DNA from: Euzebya tangerina
GTDB lineage: Bacteria; Actinomycetota; Nitriliruptoria; Euzebyales; Euzebyaceae
Length of the DNA stretch: 64,000 nt
Direction of reading: 5' to 3'
Assembly (NCBI RefSeq): GCF_003074135.1
Contig: NZ_PPDK01000001.1
Location: 558,001 to 622,000 of the forward strand
A model generated the notes under the pieces. That model was not told the DNA's origin, did not search any database, and worked only from the letters and a program-made list of their open reading frames with translations. Position 1 is the first letter of the stretch, and every line of letters begins with the position of its first letter. The translations under genes were made by a program, and so were the position numbers. Positions 10,701 through 18,105 of the stretch are shown one piece after another.

Positions 10701-10833
10701 GGTCCTTGCCCCGACGTTGCCGGCCATGAGCTTCGCCGATCACCAGGCTCTGGGGACTGCGATGGCCAGTCCAGACGCGTGGGCGGCTGACGCGGTGTAC
10801 GGCTACTCCTGCGCCATCCCGTTGGACCTGTAG
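7720..10833 (+). CDS. Secreted CWB2-repeat protein with LVIVD-like beta-propeller
   Basis: A 1037-residue exported protein. Residues 1-24 are a signal peptide ending in LSAQ. Residues about 45-370 hold three CWB2 (PF04122-type) repeats, shown by RLAGDGRAATAAAI, FPDALVGSVLAG and LLGGVAALGPQV and their later copies; these should fix it to the cell wall. A beta-rich, Ig-like stretch covers about 370-460. From about 560 to 1010 come repeated blades such as GLKLYDMADPTAPVLLDAF, GLYIFDVSDPTDIVRIGFHE and TRFLDVSDPANPRQIAYYRP, typical of LVIVD/choice-of-anchor propellers. Two cysteine pairs suggest disulfides. The function is unknown; perhaps surface binding or an extracellular enzyme scaffold. A TPTD microrepeat interrupts the first CWB2 unit. 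Confidence 0.88.
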   Translation: MRRSLLYALVLILVGSLTVAPLSAQDEEDGEPAAGSAGDTPTDTEVIRLAGDGRAATAAAIALADDTPTDTPTDTPTDTVLIARDDAFPDALVGSVLAGALDAPILLASTSGVPDVTLDAIDQLGATTAVLLGGVAALGPQVESDLGAAGLTVDRLAGDTRLETAQAVVQAADSASETVPGLVGGDLVGLVASANDFPDALVGGAAAAGAGLPLLLVTPEGVPSETAELIEDLDLDGVVILGGTAAVPEAVAIELENLGVDVSRLAGDTRQATAAAVANWTVDTLNWRPTGAVLARPDDFPDALAAAPFAGDINAPILLAGSDDAAEVLGSVSGCTVTTLYVAGGELAVSDADAQAAAEAAGSSDACGMDVRAFPQQAVVPVGADYTVTADLLDRERMEFTQTTDLQATFTVSADTFSVGVATPTIGQTTVPMSDAGTAAATFTSNSPGLVVVEVCGSGADGDEVCDTTAVRFTARYAAEIEGQIGYVDIIDGRVCVAATPATIPSVTFVGPDREYSFDGSTGCADAAGLTSAVVDANPDDYGFVLGTTPAGPVVPIGNDYREWSPTEAPPLMESDATVSGVDLLASLPETNGSTALNFMTAGGLDIMVANGQYGLKLYDMADPTAPVLLDAFIMPDFWQNEDVDLDDDRDLVFLSRDPRAFDGTTDDGVAGLYIFDVSDPTDIVRIGFHELPAGHTASCVPTEDAACDFLWSGGPATGLHQPSDWGGRPVFVTDVRDPAKPFTYPQPLLTEQNDGITDYAHDVQVDADNVAWVSSRGGVYGFHTMGEHTDPLTGMTRQATPTDPIPVAGGGLRDADAPSRFMHNSYRPVGETADEGADLEAGGYDEGELLYITEEAFSTACESDGRLLIASLDGSESGDGFISTPEDPFRLETVGIWSPINAEGPSEGLFCSAHYFEVQDSVLVQSWYSQGTRFLDVSDPANPRQIAYYRPNAGVSFAPYFYEDYVIVADFTRGIEILELNDDAAAAQAGSDEVLAPTLPAMSFADHQALGTAMASPDAWAADAVYGYSCAIPLDL
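7918..7953 (+). repeat. 12-bp microrepeat encoding Thr-Pro-Thr-Asp
   Basis: Three in-frame 12-bp units encode TPTD-TPTD-TPTD inside the loop between the first helix and second strand of the first CWB2 repeat (residues 67-78). A partial copy of the motif (DTPTD) also occurs 24 residues earlier. Copy-number change would lengthen the loop without a frameshift. Confidence 0.75.
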
Positions 10834-10849
10834 TCGCAGGTGAGGGCCG

Positions 10850-11485
10850 TCAGGCGCGCTGGCGGCCCCAGCGCGGATGGCCCTCCAACCCAGGAACGAT
10901 CAAGGTCCCGATCTGCTGGTGCATCACCTCGACCGTGTCGTACGATCCCGCCGGATCTGGGACCCCGTTCAGGTAGATCGCCGTTGCGCCGTGGACGATC
11001 GACCACAGCGAGATCGCGATGTCCCAGACGTCCGGATCCTGCAGGTCGTCGGTCCCGAGCGACCGGGCGATCTCTTCGACCAATACCTGGAGTGACCGCT
11101 TCTCCGGGGATTCCAAGTCGGCGTCATCGTGCAGGACGTCCTTCCGGAACATGATCTGGAAGACGCCGGGGTTGGCCGCGCCGAACTGCATGTAGGCAAG
11201 CCCCGCGGCCGCGATGCGGTCAGTGGCCGTGGCTGACTCGCCGGCCGACTCGAGTGCGGTGATCAGATCGTGCGCCAGACGGTCGTGCGCCCGCATGGCT
11301 ACGGCGGCCAACAAGCCGGTCAGGTCGCCGAAGTGGTGCGCGGGGGCGGCGTGGGAGACGCCGACCCGCCTGGCCGCCTTGCGGAGCGAGACGGCTTGGA
11401 CGCCCTCGTCGACCACGATCGCCTCAACCGCGTCCATCAACGCCGTCGGCAGATCGCCGTGGTGGTACTGGGTCTTGTCGGCCAT
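10850..11485 (-). CDS. TetR/AcrR-family transcriptional regulator
   Basis: A 211-residue repressor with an N-terminal helix-turn-helix (about residues 28-52, VSLRKAARRVGVSHAAPAHHF) and an all-helical ligand domain; the HHF at the end of the recognition helix and the later GFQ/WSIVHG elements resemble the TetR subfamily with a WHG-type C-terminal domain. It is divergent from the MMPL/RND exporter 104 bp away, and two near-identical operators lie in between (11520-11564), so it most likely represses both genes until an exporter substrate binds. Converges on the CWB2/LVIVD gene. Confidence 0.9.
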   Translation of the reverse strand: MADKTQYHHGDLPTALMDAVEAIVVDEGVQAVSLRKAARRVGVSHAAPAHHFGDLTGLLAAVAMRAHDRLAHDLITALESAGESATATDRIAAAGLAYMQFGAANPGVFQIMFRKDVLHDDADLESPEKRSLQVLVEEIARSLGTDDLQDPDVWDIAISLWSIVHGATAIYLNGVPDPAGSYDTVEVMHQQIGTLIVPGLEGHPRWGRQRA

Positions 11486-11519
11486 GACTCCATCATAGAT
11501 CTAGACGATGTAAAGATTT

Positions 11520-11564
11520 AACTTGACGTCGTCAAGATCAAGTGTAACTTGACGGTGTCAAGTT
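11520..11564. promoter_or_regulatory. Two TetR-type operators between regulator and exporter
   Basis: AACTTGAC-N3-GTCAAG(AT) at 11520-11538 and AACTTGAC-N3-GTCAAGTT at 11546-11564, centres 26 bp apart. The second has perfect 8-bp arms. On the minus strand, TTGACG within the first operator is followed after 17 bp by TACATC at 11507-11512, a plausible promoter for the regulator that the operator would block. Confidence 0.75.
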
Positions 11565-11588
11565 GCTGCTGATCAGTAGGAGAATCCC

Positions 11589-14465
11589 ATGTCCGCCGAC
11601 CGCCTCGTCCACTTCCTGATCGGACATGTCCGAGCCGTTGCGGTCGCCGTGATGGTGGTGACCGCCGCAATCGTCGTGCCGTTCCTCGGCATGCAGCCGA
11701 CGTCGACGGCTTCACCCGAACCCGACGGCCCCGTGTTCGACGCCCGAGACCGCATCGACGAGCGCTTCGAGACCCAGGTGTTCACAACGTTCACCGTCAT
11801 CGAGGCCGAGCAGGGCAACGTCCTCGACCCTGACGTCCTGCGAGACCTGGCAGATGCCGAGGAGGCACTGCGGGCCGACGATGTGGTCGGCCCCCTGCTG
11901 TGGACGGCCTTCGACCGTGACCTCCAAGCACCGATCGACGGCATCAGGACGCTGGCCGACGGCGTTTCAGAGGCGCTGGTCGCCCAGGGCACGACCCTGG
12001 AGTCCGCTTCCGACGAGCAGGTCTCCGCGGTCGTGGACCAGATCATCGATCAGGTGGGTCCGGTTGCCGTCGGGCTCTCCCAGGACGCCAGTGCAGACCG
12101 GGAGGGAACGTGGTCGGCCGAGGCCCTCACGGCCGCGGTGCTCGCGGACAACCAGGCACTCGGGGGTGGTAGCAACGCCATCACGATCGGCACCGACGAC
12201 ACGACCAAGGAGACGTTCGCGCGGGATGTGGTGGATGCACTCCAGGCCGGTGCAGACACCTACACCGTGTTCGGCGTCGCAGCGGATGCCAACCTGACGG
12301 CAGCGGAGGAGGGCGAACGGGCGGGGCCGTTCATCGGCCTGACCATCGCCGCGGTGCTCGTGATCGTGGGGTTCACCTTCCGGTCGTACTGGTCGGTCGC
12401 TGTGATCGGTGGGGCCCTGGCCATCCTGATCGTGTGGCTGCGAGGTCTGAGCAACCTGGTGGGTCTGGAGGCAGACCAGGTGCTGGACACCATCGTGCCG
12501 ATCGCGCTGATCTCGTTCGGGGTCGACTTCGCCTTCCACGCGCTCGGACGGATCCGGGAGGAGCAGAGCGCAACGGAACCACGTGGGGCCGTGCGGGCCG
12601 TCCGGGTCGGTCTGGTGGCTGTCCTCGGCGCCCTCGGGCTTGCTCTCGCGAGCGACACCGCGGCCTTCCTGTCCAACGCCGCGGCCGGGATCGAGAGCAT
12701 CGTCCAGTTCGGCGTTGCCGCCTCCATCGGCCTGACCAGCGCGTTCGTGCTGCTCGGCGTCATCGCTCCGGTCGTCATCACCCACCTCGAAGGCCTCAGC
12801 AGCGGGGGCGGACGACGCTGGGTCACCGTTCTCGCCTCGGGCACAGCCATCAGCACCGTGACGGCGGCCGTCCTGCTCAGCGTCTTCGTCCTCCCAGCCG
12901 TCGGGGTGGGGATCCTGGCGGCGTACCTGGTTGGCTTCATCGCGGTGCCGTGGCTCGTCCTCGAGCGTCGCGGTGGCCCCGCGGCGGAGCCGGCCCGGCC
13001 GGTCCGGGCCTCCGGCACGGTGCTGGACCGCCTGTCGGTGGTGCTCGGCCACCTCTCCGCCAGCGCTGGCGCACGCCCGTGGGTGGTGTTGCCGGTCACG
13101 GCCGTGGTGACCGTGGTCCTGGGGTTCTTCGCCCTTCAGATCCCGACCGAGTTCGACGTGCGGGACTTCTTCTCCGACGACACCGACTTCGTGATCGGCC
13201 TGGACAAGTTGGACGAGCACGTCGGCGACCAGGGCGGCGAGCCCGGACAGGTGCTGGTGGAGGGCCCGCTCGATACGGTCGCCGGCCTGCAGGCCGTGGC
13301 CGACTTCCAGAGCACGGTCGAGGGATTGGACACCCCCCGTCTGGCCCGCGATGCCGCCGGGCAGGTGCTGTTCGACGCCGGCATCCTGGACGTGGTCCGG
13401 GCCGCAGTCGCCGCTCCGCCTGCCGCGGATCTGGTTGCGGAGACGACCGGCGTGGCCGTGACGGATGAGGATGGCGATGGCCTGCCGGACTCCGACGTAC
13501 AGGTAGCGGCGCTGCTCGATTTCGCCACCTCCGACGGGGTGCCCTTCGATGGTGAGGCACTGAGCTACTCAGCCGCCGACGTGCGTGAGATCTTCGACGG
13601 GGCCGCTGAGGGGCTCCCGGCTGCAACGATCGTCACGGTGGAGTTGCCGGGCAGTCGCGCGAACGAGAACGTGGTCGCCGCCGGGGAGGTCCTGGCCGAT
13701 CCCGTTGCGCAGCTGGCCAGCGAGATGGGGGCGCTCGACGAGCGCGGCTCTGCCACCCTGACCGGGTCGCCGTTCGTGCGCTCGGGCGGCCTGGACGCGA
13801 TCACGCGTTCGCTGCTCATCAGCCTGCCGATCGCGATCCTGGCCTGCTTCGTCATCGGTGCGGCGTTCATGCGCAGCGTCCGGTACGGGCTGGTGGCCGT
13901 CACCCCGATCCTCTTGGTCGTCGCCTGGCTCTACGGGGTGATGGAGCTGACCGGGTTCGCGATCAACCTCGTGACCGGCACGATCGGTGCGGTCTCGATC
14001 GGGATCGGAATCGACTTCGCGATCCACTACATCATGCGGTTTCGAGAGGAGCTCGTGCAGCCGGGCGAGAATCCCGCGGGCTCGGAGTCCGGCGACTCGG
14101 CGCAAGCGACCATCCGTAGCGAGGAACTCGAGGTCCAGCCCGATCCCACCGCAGCGCTGCGGGCGACGGGCGAGGGGACCGGTGTTGCGCTGGTGACCTC
14201 GGCCGCATCCTCCATCGTCGGCTTCGCCATCCTCGCGTTCGCCCCCATGCCGTTGTTCGCCTCATACGGCCTGCTGACGGCGGTGATGATCGCCATGGCG
14301 CTGACGGCCACCCTGCTGGTGCTCCCGCCCCTGCTGCTCCTCGCGGCTCCTGAGCGGGTCGAGCCGACGCGCGCGGCCGGCAGCACGGTCGAGCTGACCG
14401 ACCCCGCGGATCCAGCCGCGGACCTGGCCGGGGTGGGTGGACCTCCCACCCCGCAGGAGGGGTAG
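11589..14465 (+). CDS. MMPL/RND-family exporter
   Basis: A 958-residue inner-membrane transporter of the RND superfamily (MMPL/hydrophobe-amphiphile type). Layout is the duplicated one: one helix at residues about 12-35, an extracytoplasmic domain to about 235, five helices to about 385, a loop, then a second helix near 500, a second external domain and five helices from about 735 to 905. Typical segments are IALISFGVDFAFHALGRIREE and VSIGIGIDFAIHYIMRFREE, with charged residues in helix 4/10 for proton coupling. It may export lipids or small hydrophobic compounds. The AGGAG before the ATG fits. Controlled by the divergent TetR gene. Confidence 0.92.
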   Translation: MSADRLVHFLIGHVRAVAVAVMVVTAAIVVPFLGMQPTSTASPEPDGPVFDARDRIDERFETQVFTTFTVIEAEQGNVLDPDVLRDLADAEEALRADDVVGPLLWTAFDRDLQAPIDGIRTLADGVSEALVAQGTTLESASDEQVSAVVDQIIDQVGPVAVGLSQDASADREGTWSAEALTAAVLADNQALGGGSNAITIGTDDTTKETFARDVVDALQAGADTYTVFGVAADANLTAAEEGERAGPFIGLTIAAVLVIVGFTFRSYWSVAVIGGALAILIVWLRGLSNLVGLEADQVLDTIVPIALISFGVDFAFHALGRIREEQSATEPRGAVRAVRVGLVAVLGALGLALASDTAAFLSNAAAGIESIVQFGVAASIGLTSAFVLLGVIAPVVITHLEGLSSGGGRRWVTVLASGTAISTVTAAVLLSVFVLPAVGVGILAAYLVGFIAVPWLVLERRGGPAAEPARPVRASGTVLDRLSVVLGHLSASAGARPWVVLPVTAVVTVVLGFFALQIPTEFDVRDFFSDDTDFVIGLDKLDEHVGDQGGEPGQVLVEGPLDTVAGLQAVADFQSTVEGLDTPRLARDAAGQVLFDAGILDVVRAAVAAPPAADLVAETTGVAVTDEDGDGLPDSDVQVAALLDFATSDGVPFDGEALSYSAADVREIFDGAAEGLPAATIVTVELPGSRANENVVAAGEVLADPVAQLASEMGALDERGSATLTGSPFVRSGGLDAITRSLLISLPIAILACFVIGAAFMRSVRYGLVAVTPILLVVAWLYGVMELTGFAINLVTGTIGAVSIGIGIDFAIHYIMRFREELVQPGENPAGSESGDSAQATIRSEELEVQPDPTAALRATGEGTGVALVTSAASSIVGFAILAFAPMPLFASYGLLTAVMIAMALTATLLVLPPLLLLAAPERVEPTRAAGSTVELTDPADPAADLAGVGGPPTPQEG

Positions 14466-14467
14466 AG

Positions 14468-14509
14468 CCACCCACCGGCCCCGGCCGGCACCACCGGCCC
14501 GACGGGTGG
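14468..14509 (+). terminator. Candidate terminator after the RND exporter gene
   Basis: A GGCCGG/CCGGCC stem (14483-14488 with 14494-14499, 5-nt loop) is enclosed by CCACCC (14468-14473) pairing with GGGTGG (14504-14509). It begins immediately after the stop at 14465. No U-tract. Confidence 0.4.
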
Positions 14510-14528
14510 GCGCGTTGGGACCAGAATC

Positions 14529-14560
14529 GGACTCCCCCGGCTACTCTGTCGGGGGAGTCC
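14529..14560 (+). promoter_or_regulatory. Perfect 11-bp inverted repeat flanking a -10-like box, guaB leader
   Basis: Arms 14529-14539 and 14550-14560 are perfectly complementary, with a 10-nt centre holding TACTCT at 14542-14547. It lies 42 bp before the guaB start. It could be an operator around the -10, a leader hairpin, or a terminator of the preceding gene; the lack of a T-run argues against the last. Confidence 0.45.
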
Positions 14561-14602
14561 CTGCACACCGCCAGCGCACCTGGCACACCGTAAGGAATCC
14601 CT

Positions 14603-16069
14603 GTGGTCGACATCCGCGACGCCCTCTCCTACGACGACGTACTCCTCCTGCCGGGACCCTCGTCGGTCATCCCTCGCGACGTGTCGATCCAGACCAGCCT
14701 GACGCCCGGACTGAACCTGCGGACGCCGATCCTCTCGGCCGCCATGGACAAGGTCACCGAGCAGTCGATGGCGATCGCCATGGCGCGGCAGGGCGGCATC
14801 GGGATCATCCACAAGAACGCCAACGTCGACGACCAGGCCCACATGGTGGAGGGGGTGAAGCGCTCGGAGTCCGGGTTCATCTCGGACCCGGTGACCCTCA
14901 TGGCGGACGACCCGGTGCAGCGGTCCTTCGACCTCATGGCCCGCTACAAGGTGTCGGGGTTCCCGGTCGTCGACGGCAACCGCAAGTTGGTCGGCATCGT
15001 GACCAATCGGGACCTTCGCAACGACGCCGACCCCACGAAGCCGGTCCGTGACTACATGACCGCGGACCAGTTGGTCACGGCCCAGCCGGGGACGACCCTC
15101 GACCAGGCGCGGATCACCATGCAGGACGCCCGGGTCGAGAAGCTGCCCATCGTCGATGCCGACGGTCGTCTGACGGGGATGTTCACCTTCAAGGACATCG
15201 AGAAGGTGCGGCGGTACCCCCACTCCGCCAAGGATGACAGCGGCCGACTGCTGGTCGGAGCAGCCATCGGTGTCGGAGGGGACGGAGACGAGCGCGCCGA
15301 GGCCCTGGTCCGCTCCGGTGTCGACCTGCTCGCCATCGACTCGGCCCATGGCCACTCGGCTGGGATCCTCGAGTTCGCGGCGAAGATCAAGGACCGGTAC
15401 CCGGACACGCCGCTGATGGTCGGCAACGTCGCCACTGGCGAGGCGGTTCGCGCCTGCGTCGACCACGGGGCAGACATCGTCAAGGTCGGCGTCGGCCCCG
15501 GGTCGATCTGCACGACCCGGATCGTGACGGGGGTCGGCGTCCCGCAGTTCACCGCAGTGGCGGATGCGTCGGAGGTTGCGGCGGAGCTCGGCATCTCCGC
15601 GATCGCCGACGGGGGCATCCGCTACTCCGGCGACATCGTCAAGGCCCTCGGGGCCGGCGCCACCGCGGTCATGATCGGCAACCTCCTGGCCGGGACCGAC
15701 GAGAGTCCCGGCGATCTGGTTCTGGTCGGAGGGCGGCGGTACAAGGAGTACCGCGGGATGGGCTCGACCGACGCCATGCGCGAGGGGTCGGCCGACCGAT
15801 ACTTCCAGCGCGACGAGGAGCCGACCAAGCTGGTGCCCGAAGGGGTGTCCGGGCTGTTGCCCTACCGCGGGTCGGTGGGTGAGGTCATCGACCAGCTGGC
15901 CGGCGGCCTGCGCTCCGGGATGGGGTACGTCGGGGCGCCCAACCTGCGTGAGCTCTCCACCCGAGCGCGATTCGTCAAGCAGTCCGCGGCCGGAGCCCGG
16001 GAGTCCCACGTGCACGACCTCGACGTGGTGCACGAAGCACCCAACTACCAGGTGCCCGGCAAGAGCTAG
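14603..16069 (+). CDS. guaB: Inosine-5'-monophosphate dehydrogenase
   Basis: Oxidises IMP to XMP with NAD+, the committed step of GMP synthesis. 488 residues: TIM-barrel halves enclosing two CBS domains (about residues 90-205, e.g. [20 protein letters not shown]). The catalytic Cys303 is in [13 protein letters not shown]; the substrate region [20 protein letters not shown] and the flap [13 protein letters not shown] are intact. A GTG start at 14603 follows AAGGA with normal spacing. The upstream leader carries a perfect inverted repeat. The next gene lies 23 bp downstream on the same strand and may be co-transcribed. Confidence 0.97.
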   Translation: MVDIRDALSYDDVLLLPGPSSVIPRDVSIQTSLTPGLNLRTPILSAAMDKVTEQSMAIAMARQGGIGIIHKNANVDDQAHMVEGVKRSESGFISDPVTLMADDPVQRSFDLMARYKVSGFPVVDGNRKLVGIVTNRDLRNDADPTKPVRDYMTADQLVTAQPGTTLDQARITMQDARVEKLPIVDADGRLTGMFTFKDIEKVRRYPHSAKDDSGRLLVGAAIGVGGDGDERAEALVRSGVDLLAIDSAHGHSAGILEFAAKIKDRYPDTPLMVGNVATGEAVRACVDHGADIVKVGVGPGSICTTRIVTGVGVPQFTAVADASEVAAELGISAIADGGIRYSGDIVKALGAGATAVMIGNLLAGTDESPGDLVLVGGRRYKEYRGMGSTDAMREGSADRYFQRDEEPTKLVPEGVSGLLPYRGSVGEVIDQLAGGLRSGMGYVGAPNLRELSTRARFVKQSAAGARESHVHDLDVVHEAPNYQVPGKS

Positions 16070-16092
16070 GCGCACCGGGCCTCGGAACCGGG

Positions 16093-16881
16093 ATGGACTT
16101 CCCGACCCACGTCGCAGACGAATCGGCACGATTCGAGGCGGTCTTGCGTGACGCCGTGCCGACCACCGCAGTGCCGACGTGCCCCGACTGGACCGCAGCC
16201 GATCTGCTGTGGCACCTGACCGAGGTCCAGCTGTTCTGGGGTGCGATCGTGCGGGACCGCCTCGACGATCCCCAGGCCGCCGAACGCGCCAAGCCCGGCC
16301 GGCCGAGTGACCCGGACGAGCTGGCCAACCTCTTCTCCACCGCATCGGCGACCCTGGTGGAGGTGCTGTCGACGACGCCGGCGGCGACACCGATGTGGAT
16401 GTGGAACGCCGACGGTCGGCACGCCGGCTACATCGCTCGCCGGCAGGCGCACGAGGCCCTGATCCATCGAGTGGACGCCGAGATGACCGTTGGGCGGCCC
16501 TCACCGCTCGATCCGGAACTCGCAACGGACGGGATCGATGAGGTGCTGTCGATCATGTACGGCCCCGCTGACTGGGGGACCGTCCTGCCGTCCGGTCCCA
16601 CCGGCCAGATCCTCACGACGGACACAGAAACCAGCTGGACCTTCCGAGTTGCGCAGTTCCGCGGCACCGACCCAGATTCGGGCAAGACCTACTTCGAGCC
16701 GGTCGTCGAGTTGCTCGATGGGCGGTCTGCACCGTCATCGATCGACTTCACGGTTCGTGGAACGGCCGGTCAGCTGGATACGGCGCTGTGGAATCGGGCG
16801 CCGCTGGCCGACCTCGACGTGCGCGGCGACAACGCCGCCTTCACCGCCCTGGCCGACGTGATCGGGCAGGGCATCGACTAG
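16093..16881 (+). CDS. Maleylpyruvate isomerase family, mycothiol-dependent enzyme
   Basis: A 262-residue protein of the DinB-like family that contains mycothiol-dependent maleylpyruvate isomerase. The N-terminal four-helix bundle begins with VPTCPDWTAADLLWHLTEV; the probable metal ligands are His41, Glu121 and His125 (the latter two in RRQAHEALIHRVDAE). The C-terminal domain from about residue 175 resembles the SCP2-like MDMPI C-terminal domain. Such proteins transfer or use mycothiol, supporting an actinobacterial host. The actual substrate cannot be read. It follows guaB by 23 bp. Confidence 0.88.
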   Translation: MDFPTHVADESARFEAVLRDAVPTTAVPTCPDWTAADLLWHLTEVQLFWGAIVRDRLDDPQAAERAKPGRPSDPDELANLFSTASATLVEVLSTTPAATPMWMWNADGRHAGYIARRQAHEALIHRVDAEMTVGRPSPLDPELATDGIDEVLSIMYGPADWGTVLPSGPTGQILTTDTETSWTFRVAQFRGTDPDSGKTYFEPVVELLDGRSAPSSIDFTVRGTAGQLDTALWNRAPLADLDVRGDNAAFTALADVIGQGID

Positions 16882-16919
16882 CGGTGCGTCTACCTCTCAT
16901 CGCCCGTGCAAGTCTCACG

Positions 16920-18068
16920 TCAGGGGCGGTCGGCGACCCAGCCGGCGATCCGCCGGCCCGCCTCGGCGATGACGTCGGGAGACTCCGAGACGCTGAACCG
17001 CATCCACCGGTGACCCTGCTCGGGGTCGAAGTCGATGCCCGGCGTCGCGGCCACGCCGATGTCGTGGAGCCACGCCGTCGACAGCTGTCGAGAATCGTCG
17101 GTCAGATCGCTCACGTCGACCCAGAGGTAGAACGCGCCGTCCGTCGGTGCCATCCGGTCCAGGCCGCACGCCTCCAGCGACGCCCGGAGCGTTGCGATGT
17201 TGGCGGAGTAGCGCGCGACGTTCGACTCCAACTCCTCCCGACAGTCGAAAGCGGCGATGCCGGCGACCTGCGACAGGGCCGGCGGGCAGATGAACAGGTT
17301 CTGGCTGAGGCGTTCGGTCGCGACACGCAGATCGGCCGGAACCACGTTCCAGCCCAGCCGCCAGCCGGTCATCGAGAAGTACTTGCTGAAGCTCTGCACC
17401 ACGATCGCGCGGTCCGTGTGGGCCAGCGCCGTGGGGGCGTCGTGGGCCGTGGTGATGCCGTGGTAGATCTCGTCGGAGATCATCCGGACGTCGTTCCTGT
17501 CGCACCAACTGCCGACCGTCGCCATCTCCTCCGCCGTCATCGTCGTCCCGGTGGGGTTGGACGGGGAGGCAACGACCACACCGTCAAGCGGTCCCGCGGC
17601 CTCCAGGGCGTCCGCCGCTGCGACCCAACGGGTGGTCTCGTCGACCCGAATGGGGACGACCTCCAGGCCCAGGGCATCCAGGATGTTGCGGTAGGCGGCG
17701 TAGCCGGGGAACGTCATCGCCACGCGGTCGCCGACGTCGAAGGCGGCCAGAAGGGCAATCACGAACCCGCCGGACGCGCCCACCGTTGCGACGACCCGAT
17801 CGGGGTCGACGTCCACGCCGTACTGCTCGGCGTAGAAGGCGGCGATCCGCCCACGCAACTCCGGGATGCCGGTGGCACCCGTGTACCCCAGTCTCTCGGT
17901 CTCCAGGGCTCGAGCGGCTGACGTGAGCACGCCCGAGGGGGCCGGAGTCATCGGCTGGCCGACCTCGAGGTGCAGGACGTCCCCTCCGGCGGCCTCGCGC
18001 TCCTCGGCCGCCCGCATCACCTCCATCACGACGAAGGGGGAGACACCGCCGCGGTCTGATGGGCCCAT
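16920..18068 (-). CDS. Class I/II PLP-dependent aminotransferase
   Basis: A 382-residue fold-type I aminotransferase. The PLP lysine is in VQSFSKYFSMTGWRLGW, the phosphate/ring-binding elements are GASGGFVIAL, SPSNPTGT and ISDEIYHGI, and a substrate Arg is near the end in RFSVSES. It probably transaminates an aspartate, alanine or aromatic keto acid; which one is not clear. The ATG at 18068 was chosen because the protein then starts with SDRGGVSPFVVMEVMRAA as in relatives; a longer frame continues through the adjacent minisatellite and is rejected. It lies 37 bp after the GH13 gene on the same strand. Confidence 0.9.
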   Translation of the reverse strand: MGPSDRGGVSPFVVMEVMRAAEEREAAGGDVLHLEVGQPMTPAPSGVLTSAARALETERLGYTGATGIPELRGRIAAFYAEQYGVDVDPDRVVATVGASGGFVIALLAAFDVGDRVAMTFPGYAAYRNILDALGLEVVPIRVDETTRWVAAADALEAAGPLDGVVVASPSNPTGTTMTAEEMATVGSWCDRNDVRMISDEIYHGITTAHDAPTALAHTDRAIVVQSFSKYFSMTGWRLGWNVVPADLRVATERLSQNLFICPPALSQVAGIAAFDCREELESNVARYSANIATLRASLEACGLDRMAPTDGAFYLWVDVSDLTDDSRQLSTAWLHDIGVAATPGIDFDPEQGHRWMRFSVSESPDVIAEAGRRIAGWVADRP

Positions 18069-18105
18069 GGTCGGCAACGCTACCTGGCCATCGGGCCGAC
18101 AACGC

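Noticed and set aside
14027-16525. Long leftward open frame antisense to guaB and its neighbour
   Set aside because: It mirrors the codon pattern of guaB on the other strand and the translation is Arg/His/Asp-rich without domains; such frames are expected in very GC-rich DNA.
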